DNA of 64,000 nucleotides. Source: CAWCTD01 sp963798455. GTDB lineage: Bacteria; Acidobacteriota; Terriglobia; Bryobacterales; Bryobacteraceae. Each line of letters begins with the position of its first letter. Within the stretch, counting starts at the first letter, position 1. The translations under genes were made by a program, and so were the position numbers. Below the pieces are notes generated by a model. That model was not told where the DNA came from. It did no database searches and worked only from the letters and a program-made list of their open reading frames with translations. The DNA is taken from positions 62,001 to 126,000 of the forward strand of contig CAWCTD010000003.1 in assembly GCA_963798455.1 (NCBI GenBank), in the 5' to 3' direction. Below, piece by piece: positions 1 to 8,360 of this stretch.

Positions 1-1089
1 TCCACGCAAGAAGCGCTCCTGTGGCTGGTCCTCGGGGCGGGGATCCTCGGCTTAGCGGCCCTGTTCGCCTTGTCTGTGGAGTGGCCGCGCGTCATTCGTG
101 GACAAACGGACTTCCTTCAATTCTATACCGGCGCTGTTCTCGCCGGTACAGACGGGATGTACTCAATGGCCGCGAACCGCGAGGCACATCTCCGTCTGGC
201 CGGTTTTACGACTAAACAAGGCACTTATTTCATCCGGCCGCCATTCTACGCCGCCGTGCTACACCCGCTGGCCTTCCTTCCCTACCAGTCAGCGTACTGG
301 GTATTTCAGGCTGTGAGCATCGCCGCGGCTGTCATCCTTGTCCGTCTGTACCGCGGACCCTGGCAAGCGACGGCTGCCATGCTGCTGTTCTTTCCACTTG
401 TCGTCAGCATTCTCTTGGGGCAAGACATAACCCTCATCATGGCTATCTGCGCCGCTGCAATACTGCTGCACAGGTCCGGGCGGGACGCCGCCGCTGGCTT
501 CGTGCTCTCGCTGTGCAGCATCAAGTTTCACCTTTTCGTACTGATTCCGCTGGTCCTTATCCGCCACGGCAAGTGGCGCATGATCGGCGGGGCGGCCATG
601 GGTGCGGTTGCCTGGCTTGCGATCAGCACGATTGTCGCGGGGCCAGCATGGCCCATGCGTTACTTGGCTGTCCTCGAGAACCCGGTCATGAATCCCGATT
701 TGGACAGAATGCCGACTATTCAGGGCATCTTGCTGGGCTCGCCCCTGGCCGTGCCAGCCGCCGTCGTTGTACTGGGCCTTTTCTTGTTCGCGATAGCGAG
801 ACTGCGAAACTTCGAGGACTCGTTTGGCCTCGCCCTGGCCGGCGGACTCCTGTTAAGTATGCACAGTTACATCTATGACTGCGTGATCCTGCTGCCGGCC
901 CTGGTAGCCGCCATCAGAGGGAACAGCGCTGCTGCCCGAGGAATCGCACTGTTCCTCATGACCCCGATCACCTACTTCCTGCTGCTATTAGGCCACGGCG
1001 TCACGTTCCTACTCTGCTTAGTGGCGCTGGCGGTCTTGCGGACCTTGAACTCGGCCAAATCACTCGGAGAGCCATGCATTACCGTCTGA
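1..1089 (+). CDS. GT87/DUF2029-like membrane protein, 5'-truncated by window edge
   Basis: The frame is open to base 1, so the gene starts outside the window. The product is a polytopic membrane protein of the GT87 (DUF2029) kind, a family that transfers sugars from polyprenyl-phosphate donors at the outer face of the inner membrane. A first extracytoplasmic loop with TDFLQFYTGAV, then RPPFYAAVLHPLAFLPY, and later SLCSIKFHLFVLIP are the same landmarks seen in the genes at 2681 and 4136, so the three are paralogues. The TGA stop overlaps the ATG of the next gene (TGATG at 1087-1091), which suggests translational coupling. Substrate cannot be told from sequence. Confidence 0.8.
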   Translation, partial: STQEALLWLVLGAGILGLAALFALSVEWPRVIRGQTDFLQFYTGAVLAGTDGMYSMAANREAHLRLAGFTTKQGTYFIRPPFYAAVLHPLAFLPYQSAYWVFQAVSIAAAVILVRLYRGPWQATAAMLLFFPLVVSILLGQDITLIMAICAAAILLHRSGRDAAAGFVLSLCSIKFHLFVLIPLVLIRHGKWRMIGGAAMGAVAWLAISTIVAGPAWPMRYLAVLENPVMNPDLDRMPTIQGILLGSPLAVPAAVVVLGLFLFAIARLRNFEDSFGLALAGGLLLSMHSYIYDCVILLPALVAAIRGNSAAARGIALFLMTPITYFLLLLGHGVTFLLCLVALAVLRTLNSAKSLGEPCITV

Positions 1090-2684
1090 TGGAATTCCTT
1101 CGCGAGCGGCTGCGGCCCTCCCTTGGGGATGTGACCCTGGCCGCTATAGCCGGCCAGCTCTTCTTCTTCCGGAACGGCTGGTTGCGCCTCCTCTGTGACG
1201 GAGACACTGGATGGCACATCCGCACCGGCGAGTGGATCCTCCAGAACCGCTCGGTGCCCACTACCGACCTCTTCTCCTTCTCACGCCCCGACGCGCCCTG
1301 GTTCGCCTGGGAGTGGCTCTCGGATGTTTTATGGGCGCTGGTTCACCAGCACTGGGGCTTGGCGGGGGTGTCGGTCCTGGCCGGCTGCGTGATCCTGCTT
1401 GGAGTGATGGTTCTCTTCCGGCACATGTTGTGGCGTGGCGCCAACGTCGTGGTGGCGTTCGGCGTCCTCCTCCTGGCGGTGGGGGCCTCCTCGATCCATT
1501 ACCTGGCACGGCCGCACGTATTCACCCTCCTGCTGATGGCCGTCTCGTTGTGGATGGTGGAGCGGGACCGTCGGAAGCCCGGACTTTTCATCTGGCTTCT
1601 GATTCCGCTCTCGGCCGTCTGGATCAACCTCCACGGCGGGTTCTTCGCCTTGCCCCTTAGTCTGGCCGCGCTCGCCGCCGGTTTAGGTATCGAGGCGAGG
1701 CTCGATAGACAGCATCGCGACGTGAAGTGGGCCGCCTCGCGCCGTTACGCCGCGCTGGCGGGAGCAACTTTCGGAGCCTCGGTACTCAATCCTTACGGCA
1801 TCAAGCTGCACCTCCACGTAGCGCGCTACGTGACTTCGGACTGGATCCGGAACGCGGTCCAGGAGTTCCAGGCCCCCGATTTCCGCTCGGAGAGCTTGCT
1901 GCGGTTCGAGGTGCTGCTGTTTGCCGCCTTGTTGTTGGGAGGATGGCTGCTGGCGCGCAGGCAGGTAGCCGATGCGATGCTCGTGCTGCTGTGGGGACAC
2001 CTGGCGCTCGGGTCCGTCCGCCACGTGCCCATTTTTGCAGTGGTCGCCGCCCCTATCGTGGCTATCGAGGTCAGCCGTCTATGGGAAGGCTGGGTGAGCC
2101 GGCGTTCTGCGCGGTCGGTGTGGCGGATCGTATGGACGCTGGGTTCGGACATGACCCCGAGCTTCAGGCGCTTCAGCGTCTGGGTCATTGCCGTGCCCGC
2201 CACAGTGGTGCTGTTCACTCCCGCTGCCTGGTGGCCCAAGAATTTCCCCGAGTCCGGGTTTCCGGTATCGCTGGTTCAGAACGAATCCTCGCGCCTGGTT
2301 GGCGGGCGGGTCTTGACGTTGGACCAGTGGGGCGACTACCTGATTTATCATGGTTGGCCAAGGCAAAAGGTGTTCGTGGACGGCCGCAGCGATTTTTATG
2401 GCCGTGCGGTCGCAGATGACTACCTTGCTCTCATGCAGGGTCGCCGTGGCTGGGAAAAATTGTTCCGGAAGTACGCGTTCAGCGTGGTCCTGGCACCCAT
2501 CGACTGGCCCCTGGTGTCGATCCTGGACAGAGATCCCGGTTGGAGACGAGTCCGAGAAGACAAGTTGGGCGTGATTTACGAACTAACAAGCATCCGTACT
2601 GCCGACACTCTCCCATCCTCCGGGATTAACGGGCGTTCGGCCGGTGCCCAGGACCGTACCATGCTTGCGGGAAAGACAAGATGA
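1089..2684 (+). CDS. GT39-like polytopic membrane glycosyltransferase-type protein
   Basis: About 531 residues with many hydrophobic segments. The first periplasmic loop carries GDTGWHIRTGEW followed by VPTTDLFSF, a layout common in acidobacterial dolichyl-mannose-transferase-like membrane proteins. A soluble C-terminal part contains VFVDGRSDFYGRAV and ends near LGVIYELTS. I prefer the ATG at 1089 over the ATG at 1074, because it overlaps the stop of the previous gene as TGATG. The stop overlaps the next start as ATGA (2681-2684). Its C-terminal 70 codons occur again as an isolated remnant at 3940-4173. Function is inferred from fold type only. Confidence 0.7.
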   Translation: MEFLRERLRPSLGDVTLAAIAGQLFFFRNGWLRLLCDGDTGWHIRTGEWILQNRSVPTTDLFSFSRPDAPWFAWEWLSDVLWALVHQHWGLAGVSVLAGCVILLGVMVLFRHMLWRGANVVVAFGVLLLAVGASSIHYLARPHVFTLLLMAVSLWMVERDRRKPGLFIWLLIPLSAVWINLHGGFFALPLSLAALAAGLGIEARLDRQHRDVKWAASRRYAALAGATFGASVLNPYGIKLHLHVARYVTSDWIRNAVQEFQAPDFRSESLLRFEVLLFAALLLGGWLLARRQVADAMLVLLWGHLALGSVRHVPIFAVVAAPIVAIEVSRLWEGWVSRRSARSVWRIVWTLGSDMTPSFRRFSVWVIAVPATVVLFTPAAWWPKNFPESGFPVSLVQNESSRLVGGRVLTLDQWGDYLIYHGWPRQKVFVDGRSDFYGRAVADDYLALMQGRRGWEKLFRKYAFSVVLAPIDWPLVSILDRDPGWRRVREDKLGVIYELTSIRTADTLPSSGINGRSAGAQDRTMLAGKTR

Positions 2685-3892
2685 ACGTCCGGCTGCCTAC
2701 CTTCCCTTCGCCGCCGGCCCCCCCACAACACCGTCGCATCCCCCGCTGGGCCCATGCTGTGATTGCAACGGCGCTCCTGGGCGCCGCTGTTGCGGCGGTC
2801 ACTGTGCGGCAGCCTTACGAAGAGTCGGTCCTGCGCGGGGAGAATGATTTCTTTCAGCTCTATTCGGGCGCGGTCCTGGTAGGGACGGACAGCCTTTATT
2901 CAATAGAAACTGCCAAGCGCATCCAGATCGAAAGAGCCGGCATTTGGCCGCACAGCGTCTACTACTCGCGGCTGCCATTCTACGCGGTTCTTCTCCGTCC
3001 CCTGGCCTTGCTCCCTTATACGACGGCCTACTGGGTCTTCCAGTCGCTGAACCTTGTCTGTTGCGGGCTGTTCGCATACGTATTTCTCGTCCGGCGCCAG
3101 TCGGGGTACTTGGTGTGGCTCCCACTGTTCTTCCCGGCGCTGATTGCTTTCGCTTGCGGCCAGGACGTCATGATCGTTCTGCTGTTCTGCGCGTTATTCA
3201 TTGTTTTGGCAGGAAACGGGCGAGACTGGTTGGCGGGCGCCTGTCTCTCTCTGTGCCTGATAAAGTTCCACCTGTTTGTGTTTGTGCCGATTGCGATTCT
3301 GGCGCAGCGCCGCTGGCGAGTTCTGCTTGGAGGGATGGCGGGCAGCGCGTTCTGGCTGGGTCTAAGCTTCGCGGTCGAGGGAGCCGGCTGGCCTATCGAT
3401 TACCTGCGCCTCCTGAGGAAGCCGGAACTGCACCCAGGGCTGGATCGCATGCCGACGGTCTTCGGCGTATTACGTTCGTTTGAAGTGGCGGCCCCGGGTG
3501 CCATGCTGCTCGTGATTGCTCTTGGTGTGTTGTTTGCACTGGCTCTATTCAAGATGAGGAATTTGGAGGCATCGGTAGGGTTGGCGTTGATCGCGGGGAT
3601 CGTGCTGTCGGTCCACGCTTACATACAAGACTGTACGCTGCTTCTGATTGCGATTCCTCTGCTGGCGGAGCGATCCCTCCCCAGCCTCTCCCTGCGGGCG
3701 GTTCTGCTGACGCCCGTGCCGTATCTTGCCTCCCTCAGCGGGAAGCCCTGGAACATTATGTCGCCGGCAGCCCTCGTGGCCTTCTCGGCAGTCGCTGTTT
3801 TCGATTCATTCCGGCGAAGTCAAGCCGTGTCCCGGCAGGCGTCTGGTGAGGCAGCCAGTCCCATCGGGGCAGAACCACAGGGAGGGGCATAG
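2681..3892 (+). CDS. GT87/DUF2029-like membrane protein
   Basis: A 403-residue protein with a short proline-rich cytoplasmic N-terminus, a first transmembrane helix near residues 25-43 and then GENDFFQLYSGAVLVG, the acidic loop motif of the family. SRLPFYAVLLRPLALLPY and SLCLIKFHLFVFVP align with the genes at 1 and 4136. Starts by ATGA overlap with the preceding gene, so it belongs to the same transcript. Likely an inner-membrane, polyprenyl-phosphate-dependent sugar transferase acting in envelope or exopolysaccharide glycan assembly. Acceptor and donor unknown. Confidence 0.8.
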   Translation: MNVRLPTFPSPPAPPQHRRIPRWAHAVIATALLGAAVAAVTVRQPYEESVLRGENDFFQLYSGAVLVGTDSLYSIETAKRIQIERAGIWPHSVYYSRLPFYAVLLRPLALLPYTTAYWVFQSLNLVCCGLFAYVFLVRRQSGYLVWLPLFFPALIAFACGQDVMIVLLFCALFIVLAGNGRDWLAGACLSLCLIKFHLFVFVPIAILAQRRWRVLLGGMAGSAFWLGLSFAVEGAGWPIDYLRLLRKPELHPGLDRMPTVFGVLRSFEVAAPGAMLLVIALGVLFALALFKMRNLEASVGLALIAGIVLSVHAYIQDCTLLLIAIPLLAERSLPSLSLRAVLLTPVPYLASLSGKPWNIMSPAALVAFSAVAVFDSFRRSQAVSRQASGEAASPIGAEPQGGA

Positions 3893-3939
3893 TGGCAGGG
3901 TCGACACGGCACAGGGGACCCAGCCCGAGTATAAGGTAC

Positions 3940-4173
3940 GATCGAAGTGACTACTACGGCCGTGCGGCCGCAGATGAGTACCTTACTCTCATGCTCGGTC
4001 GCCGTGGCTGGGAAAAGTTGTTCCGGAAGTACGCGTTCAGCGTGGTCCTTGCACCCATCGACTGGCGTCTGGTGTCGATCCTGGAAAGAGATCCCGGTTG
4101 GATGCGAGTCCGAAAAGACAAGTTGGGTGTGCTATATGAACGATCGGACCGGATTACCCCATCCGGGGTCTAG
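3940..4173 (+). pseudogene. Remnant of the 3' end of a GT39-like gene (copy of 2386-2588)
   Basis: From about 3940 the DNA matches the 3' part of the gene at 1089-2684 at roughly nine bases in ten, and the frame still reads YYGRAAADEYLTL, WEKLFRKYAFSVVLAPIDW and KDKLGVLYE. Nothing of the rest of that gene is present. The remnant lies between two GT87 paralogues, exactly where a second GT39-like gene would be expected if the unit GT87-GT39 had been duplicated in tandem. Its last codons overlap the ATG of the next GT87 gene at 4136, so its 3' end may have been kept because it carries the translation start context of that gene. Confidence 0.75.
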
Positions 4174-5314
4174 GTTCAGAGACGGAACCGGCTCACGGTC
4201 GTACGCGGTTGTGGTCCCGGTGTGCTTTGCGATCTTCTGGCTGTTGCTGGGGGCAAAGATGATAGATATTGGGCCACGACACGATTTCCTCAGCCTTTAC
4301 ACTGGCGCGTCCCTGGCGCTGGACGGCAGGTTTCAGGACCTGTATGATCAGGACACCCAGCTCCGGCGCGAGCAGCGGCTCGTTCCAGGAACGCAGGAAC
4401 TCATACCCTTCATACGGCCGCCCTTCTATGCGCTGCTGATTTCGCCGCTGGCGCTGCTGCCATATCGCATCGCCTTCTGGCTCTGGCTGGCGTTCCAAGT
4501 GTCGCTGGCCGCGGCCTGCATAGGGTGGGGCTATCGAAGGTTCGGTCGGGATGCGGTTTTCTTCGCGTCCATGTACGCTCCTCTGGCGTTGTCCATTCCG
4601 CACGGGCAGGATGCACTTGTCATGCTGGCGGCGGTCGTCGCAAGCTTTGCGCTGGCCGAAAAGGGCAGGCCGGAGGCTGGTGTGGTGTTGTCTCTCGGTC
4701 TGATCAAGTTTCACCTCTTCGTCCTCTGGCCGGTTCTCTTGGCGGTGCAGAAGAGGTGGCGCATGCTGTGGTATTTCACGCTGGGAGGTGCGATTTTTGT
4801 GGCGACCTCGGTCCTGTTGTCGGGGACGCGCGGTTTACTCCTGTATAAGGATCTGCTCACGGCAAAGAACCTCACTCACCTGAACCCATCGCCAGAGAGA
4901 AACGCAAACGTGATGGCGGTTCTACTCAATCTTGGCCTGGACACGACAGCCGTGTACGGACTGCTGGTCGTGTTGACGGCAAGTATTGCGGTCGTCGCTG
5001 TGATGCGAGCCCCATTGTGGAAGCTGTTCGCCATCGCCACAAGCGGATCGATGCTCATCGTGCCCTACACACGCTCCTACGACACTACGATGCTGCTTCT
5101 GTCTCTTTGGTGCGGCATGTTTCTCTCCTCCCGATGGCTGACACGGGTAGTGTCCGTCACCCTATGCCTGCCCGTTGTCTATTTCCTCTATATGCTGGAG
5201 CCCCCGTTCGCGGCACCACTAGGAGTAGCGGTCATTGCATTCTTTCTGGTCTGCTCTCTGGATCCGTGGCCGGGGACTCGTGGCGCCGCCGTGCCTGACC
5301 TGACACATGAATAG
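4136..5314 (+). CDS. GT87/DUF2029-like membrane protein
   Basis: About 392 residues. The open frame extends upstream to 3947, but that part is the out-of-frame translation of the remnant gene, so the ATG at 4136 is the likely start. The first hydrophobic segment (AVVVPVCFAIFWLLLG) is followed by PRHDFLSLYTGASLAL and RPPFYALLISPLALLPY, then SLGLIKFHLFVLWPVLLA. It is the third GT87-type paralogue of this operon. The stop overlaps the next gene's ATG (5307) by eight bases. Probable lipid-linked-sugar glycosyltransferase of the inner membrane; specificity unknown. Confidence 0.78.
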   Translation: MNDRTGLPHPGSRFRDGTGSRSYAVVVPVCFAIFWLLLGAKMIDIGPRHDFLSLYTGASLALDGRFQDLYDQDTQLRREQRLVPGTQELIPFIRPPFYALLISPLALLPYRIAFWLWLAFQVSLAAACIGWGYRRFGRDAVFFASMYAPLALSIPHGQDALVMLAAVVASFALAEKGRPEAGVVLSLGLIKFHLFVLWPVLLAVQKRWRMLWYFTLGGAIFVATSVLLSGTRGLLLYKDLLTAKNLTHLNPSPERNANVMAVLLNLGLDTTAVYGLLVVLTASIAVVAVMRAPLWKLFAIATSGSMLIVPYTRSYDTTMLLLSLWCGMFLSSRWLTRVVSVTLCLPVVYFLYMLEPPFAAPLGVAVIAFFLVCSLDPWPGTRGAAVPDLTHE

Positions 5315-6734
5315 ATTTCCGCGAAGACTCGACCTGGAGAGGAGCGCGGCAGCGATTGTAGGGCTCTGTTTCGCTGTCACGTTGTGGCAGTCCTACACGC
5401 GGGCAACAATTCCCTTTGAGATGAACTACGGAGAAGGGAACGTCCTGAGTGCTGGGGTAAGAGTCCTCAGTGGCTCCACACCGTATCCCGACCCGGCCAC
5501 TTTCCCGTACGCCCTGAACCCTTATGGTCCGGTTGGATATCTCCTTACCGCTGTCGGGCTCAGGGTCTTCGGCGTCTCCCTTTTCGGTCCGCGGCTCCTG
5601 GTGCTGCTTGCCGGCACCGTCATTGTGTTCGTATTTAGCGGATTTACGCGCCGGTCGGGCAGTCGCTGGGGAATCGGATTCCTCATGGGGGTCTTCTTCC
5701 TCTCGACGCCGCTAGCCCGGCTGTGGTTTCCCCTGCTGCGGGTGGACTACTGGGCGGTCCTCTTCAGCCTTCTTGGGTTGCTCGCCTTTCTTAGTTTCCG
5801 CCGGACGTGGTTTGTCGCCGTGATTCTCTTCGCGTTGGCGGTCCTCACCAAGATCACCGCCGTTGCCGCTCCCCTCGCGTGCGTGGCCGAGTTGGTTCTC
5901 CAGCGGAGGTTGAAGCGGGCTTTCGCGATGGCTGCGGGCGTTGCCGGGGTGTTCGTGGCATGTGCGCTATACAGAGGCAGCAGCTTGTCATTCCACCAGT
6001 TTCAAACGCATCCCGAGCCGTACAGCATCGCGCGAGCGCTGGATCTCTGTGGCTACGGAGTGACCTCCTGCCTGCTTGCCGTGGGCGTAATCGTCTACGC
6101 CGTGGCGCCCGGTTTTCGGTTCACCCCGGCAAACCGGCTCGGCTGGCTGTATCTGGCCGCGTGCTCCGCCACCACGTTCACCGCGGGTAATCTCGGCTCT
6201 GACACTAACCACCTGCTCGAATGGTCGGCAGCGGTTTGCCTGGTGGCCGGACTGGCGCTTGGGCACCTGCTCGTGAATCGCGACTCGCTCGCGAAGCCAA
6301 TCGCCTTCGGGTTGGTGGGGATGGTTGTATTCTGGGCTTGGCAGATAGCGCAGTCGCCGACTGAGAGTAAACGCTGTGCCGACGCCTACGCTTTCATCCG
6401 TTTGTTTCCGGGCAACCGGGTGCTTTCCGAGGATATCACCGCGCTCATCCTGGCGGGGAAACCTGTGTTGGTGTCCGACCCCTACATGATGACCCAACTA
6501 GGATCATCCGTGAAGTGGTCTAAGGGCAGCATGGAGCAGCTTGCTGCACAGAAGTACTTCGACCTTATCGTGCTGGGCGGCGAGATCGATGCATATAAGC
6601 CCGAATCGGGCCGGTGGCCGCCGGCCTTGATGGGGGTCATCAGACAGCGCTACCGGCTTGTTCGGCGGCTGGACTGCCCGCCCTGCCTCAGGGCGGCTTA
6701 TGCGCCGAAGACGGCTGGAAACGCAAAACGGTGA
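5307..6734 (+). CDS. GT39-like polytopic membrane protein
   Basis: 475 residues and many transmembrane helices. The first periplasmic loop has NYGEGNVLSAGVRVL with the acidic residue typical of PMT/ArnT-like enzymes, then LNPYGPVGYLLTA. A soluble C-terminal domain contains VLSEDITALILAGKPVLVSDP. It overlaps the previous stop by eight bases and is the last gene of the five-member plus-strand group. The final 45 codons (from RWPPALMGVIRQ) are repeated as an isolated remnant at 8220-8358. Likely acts on a polyprenyl-linked sugar at the periplasmic face; this is fold-level inference. Confidence 0.68.
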   Translation: MNRFPRRLDLERSAAAIVGLCFAVTLWQSYTRATIPFEMNYGEGNVLSAGVRVLSGSTPYPDPATFPYALNPYGPVGYLLTAVGLRVFGVSLFGPRLLVLLAGTVIVFVFSGFTRRSGSRWGIGFLMGVFFLSTPLARLWFPLLRVDYWAVLFSLLGLLAFLSFRRTWFVAVILFALAVLTKITAVAAPLACVAELVLQRRLKRAFAMAAGVAGVFVACALYRGSSLSFHQFQTHPEPYSIARALDLCGYGVTSCLLAVGVIVYAVAPGFRFTPANRLGWLYLAACSATTFTAGNLGSDTNHLLEWSAAVCLVAGLALGHLLVNRDSLAKPIAFGLVGMVVFWAWQIAQSPTESKRCADAYAFIRLFPGNRVLSEDITALILAGKPVLVSDPYMMTQLGSSVKWSKGSMEQLAAQKYFDLIVLGGEIDAYKPESGRWPPALMGVIRQRYRLVRRLDCPPCLRAAYAPKTAGNAKR

Positions 6735-6854
6735 AGCCGGCACACCCGGAGCGAGGGAAGCGCGCCCAAAGAATGGGCGGGTGCTCTGTTTCCATGAGCC
6801 CGGTCCCATCCGCTCCTGCTGCTCCCCTGCAATTCAGCGGGCCTTCCACGGCTC

Positions 6855-8144
6855 TCAGCCACGCACAGGGTCCGGGGCCCTTGTTTGCCGAACCCCGCCC
6901 AGTTGGTCGAAGGCGGCGAGTTGCAACGTGCCCAGGGCAGCAAGCAAGACAGTCATAATCTGAAACCCAGTGGTCTCGGCGACCCGTACCGTGACCCAGG
7001 AACACAAAAAGATCAGGACCCAGAGGAAAGTGAACCAGCGACGCAACCCAATTGGAGGATGACCCTTCCATGTCCCGGCCGTGACGGCCACGCTGAGCAC
7101 GACCAGGATGACGTTGTATAGAGGGACATAGACGTTCAGCAGGAGCGTCCAGGTGACGGTCGCCGCCCAAACCAGGGCGTCCGTGTCTCTCCCGGCCCCC
7201 GCGGACTTCCACCAGAGCCGCACGAGTGAGAACCCCGCCGCGCAGGCACATGCCGCAAACAGCACGAGGCCCAGCCGGGAACGGCCTCCGGGGATCAGAG
7301 CGGAAAACGTCGAGAGGTCTACGTACTTCTGGAGGTGTAGGAATGAGCGGGCATGCACTCCCACTGACGCCTCCCCGAAGCGGCGCAGGAGCGCGACATA
7401 ACCCGTCCAGACTCGGGATCCCCCTACGGCAACCGTAAAGAGGGTCAGAGCCACGGCCCCGGCTGCGAACCCAGCAAGAGTCCTGAACCGCTTGGTAACC
7501 AACAGCATTGGCAATAGGAGCACCAGAAGGGTAGGCTTGTAGAGGCATGCGGATAACGCAAGGCCGCTCAGAAACGGGTGCCCTGAATCCTCTTCTCGGA
7601 GCGCCAGAGCAAGGGCGAGGAATCCGATGGCCGCAACCTGCCCGTTGATCAGCGTCTCTATGAGAAAGGGATAGAACCCCAGGGCAAAACAGACCATCAG
7701 CGACTGCCGCAGCGGCTCATGCCGGAAAAAGCGCGCGCTAAGGATAGCAAGGCCGGCAAGATAGAGAACCATGGTGATCGACAGCCACAGCGCGTAGGCA
7801 GCCCGATACGGCATCCGCGCCAGCGGGCGGAAGAGCATCCCGACAAACGGCGGGTAGGGCACGGCGGCATACGCGCCCGTTCTCAAAGGATGCACTTCAT
7901 TACGGATTCGCGTTTGCAGCTCAGGATCGTAAAGCTTTTCAGGGGGGTGCTCGTTGAGGATGCGGCCCATCGCATAGAAATTGACGAAGTCCGCGTCGGG
8001 CATTTCCTGCCGGCCTGCCACCACGATCGAAAGAGGGAGCACCAGGAAGGCCAAAAAGCATCCCCAGCAGATCAGGTTGATCTCCTTCAACGTCAACGCA
8101 GGGCCCAGAACACGCTCAGGCCATCGGGATAACGCTGGTGGCAT
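6855..8144 (-). CDS. GT87/DUF2029-like membrane protein
   Basis: 429 residues. The first helix (ICWGCFLAFLVLPLSIVVAG) is followed by PDADFVNFYAMGRIL and YPPFVGMLFRPLARMPYRAAY, the same landmarks as the plus-strand GT87 genes but more diverged. It runs against the preceding operon with about 120 bp between the two stops. About 30 bp before its start is a 31-bp sequence that recurs before the gene at 10064. Role inferred as inner-membrane glycosyltransferase with an unknown substrate. Confidence 0.75.
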   Translation of the reverse strand: MPPALSRWPERVLGPALTLKEINLICWGCFLAFLVLPLSIVVAGRQEMPDADFVNFYAMGRILNEHPPEKLYDPELQTRIRNEVHPLRTGAYAAVPYPPFVGMLFRPLARMPYRAAYALWLSITMVLYLAGLAILSARFFRHEPLRQSLMVCFALGFYPFLIETLINGQVAAIGFLALALALREEDSGHPFLSGLALSACLYKPTLLVLLLPMLLVTKRFRTLAGFAAGAVALTLFTVAVGGSRVWTGYVALLRRFGEASVGVHARSFLHLQKYVDLSTFSALIPGGRSRLGLVLFAACACAAGFSLVRLWWKSAGAGRDTDALVWAATVTWTLLLNVYVPLYNVILVVLSVAVTAGTWKGHPPIGLRRWFTFLWVLIFLCSWVTVRVAETTGFQIMTVLLAALGTLQLAAFDQLGGVRQTRAPDPVRG

Positions 8145-8172
8145 AGAGGCAAAACCTCGAAGGAGTTTCCGA

Positions 8173-8203
8173 ACTCACGAGACCAGACGCCAGTATAAAC
8201 GAA
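8173..8203 (-). repeat. 31-bp upstream repeat, copy 1
   Basis: The plus strand reads ACTCACGAGACCAGACGCCA and then GTATAAACGAA. The same block, with two base changes, lies at 10086-10116. Each copy is 20-30 bp upstream of a minus-strand membrane glycosyltransferase gene. Read on the minus strand, copy 1 contains TTTATACT, which could serve as a -10 element; copy 2 has TTTACGCT there. It may be a shared promoter or leader carried along when an upstream region was duplicated. Confidence 0.6.
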
Positions 8204-8219
8204 CTGGCAGTTTACTGAC

Positions 8220-8358
8220 GAAGCCCGGCTCTGGCCGGTGGCCGCCGGCCTTGATGGGGGTCATCAGACGGCACTACCGGCTGGTCCGGCGGCTGAACTG
8301 CCCGCCCTGCATCGGGGCGGCTTATGTTCCCGATACCCCTGCAGGCGCAAGGCAGTGA
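8220..8358 (+). pseudogene. Remnant of the 3' end of the GT39-like gene at 5307-6734
   Basis: This 139-bp stretch matches 6598-6734 closely and keeps the reading frame (RWPPALMGVIRRHYRLVRRL, then CPPCIGAAYVP) down to a stop at 8356-8358. The remaining nine tenths of the parent gene are absent. It sits in plus orientation between two minus-strand glycosyltransferase genes, so the parent copy must have been lost by deletion or partial transfer. Confidence 0.75.
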
Positions 8359-8360
8359 CA

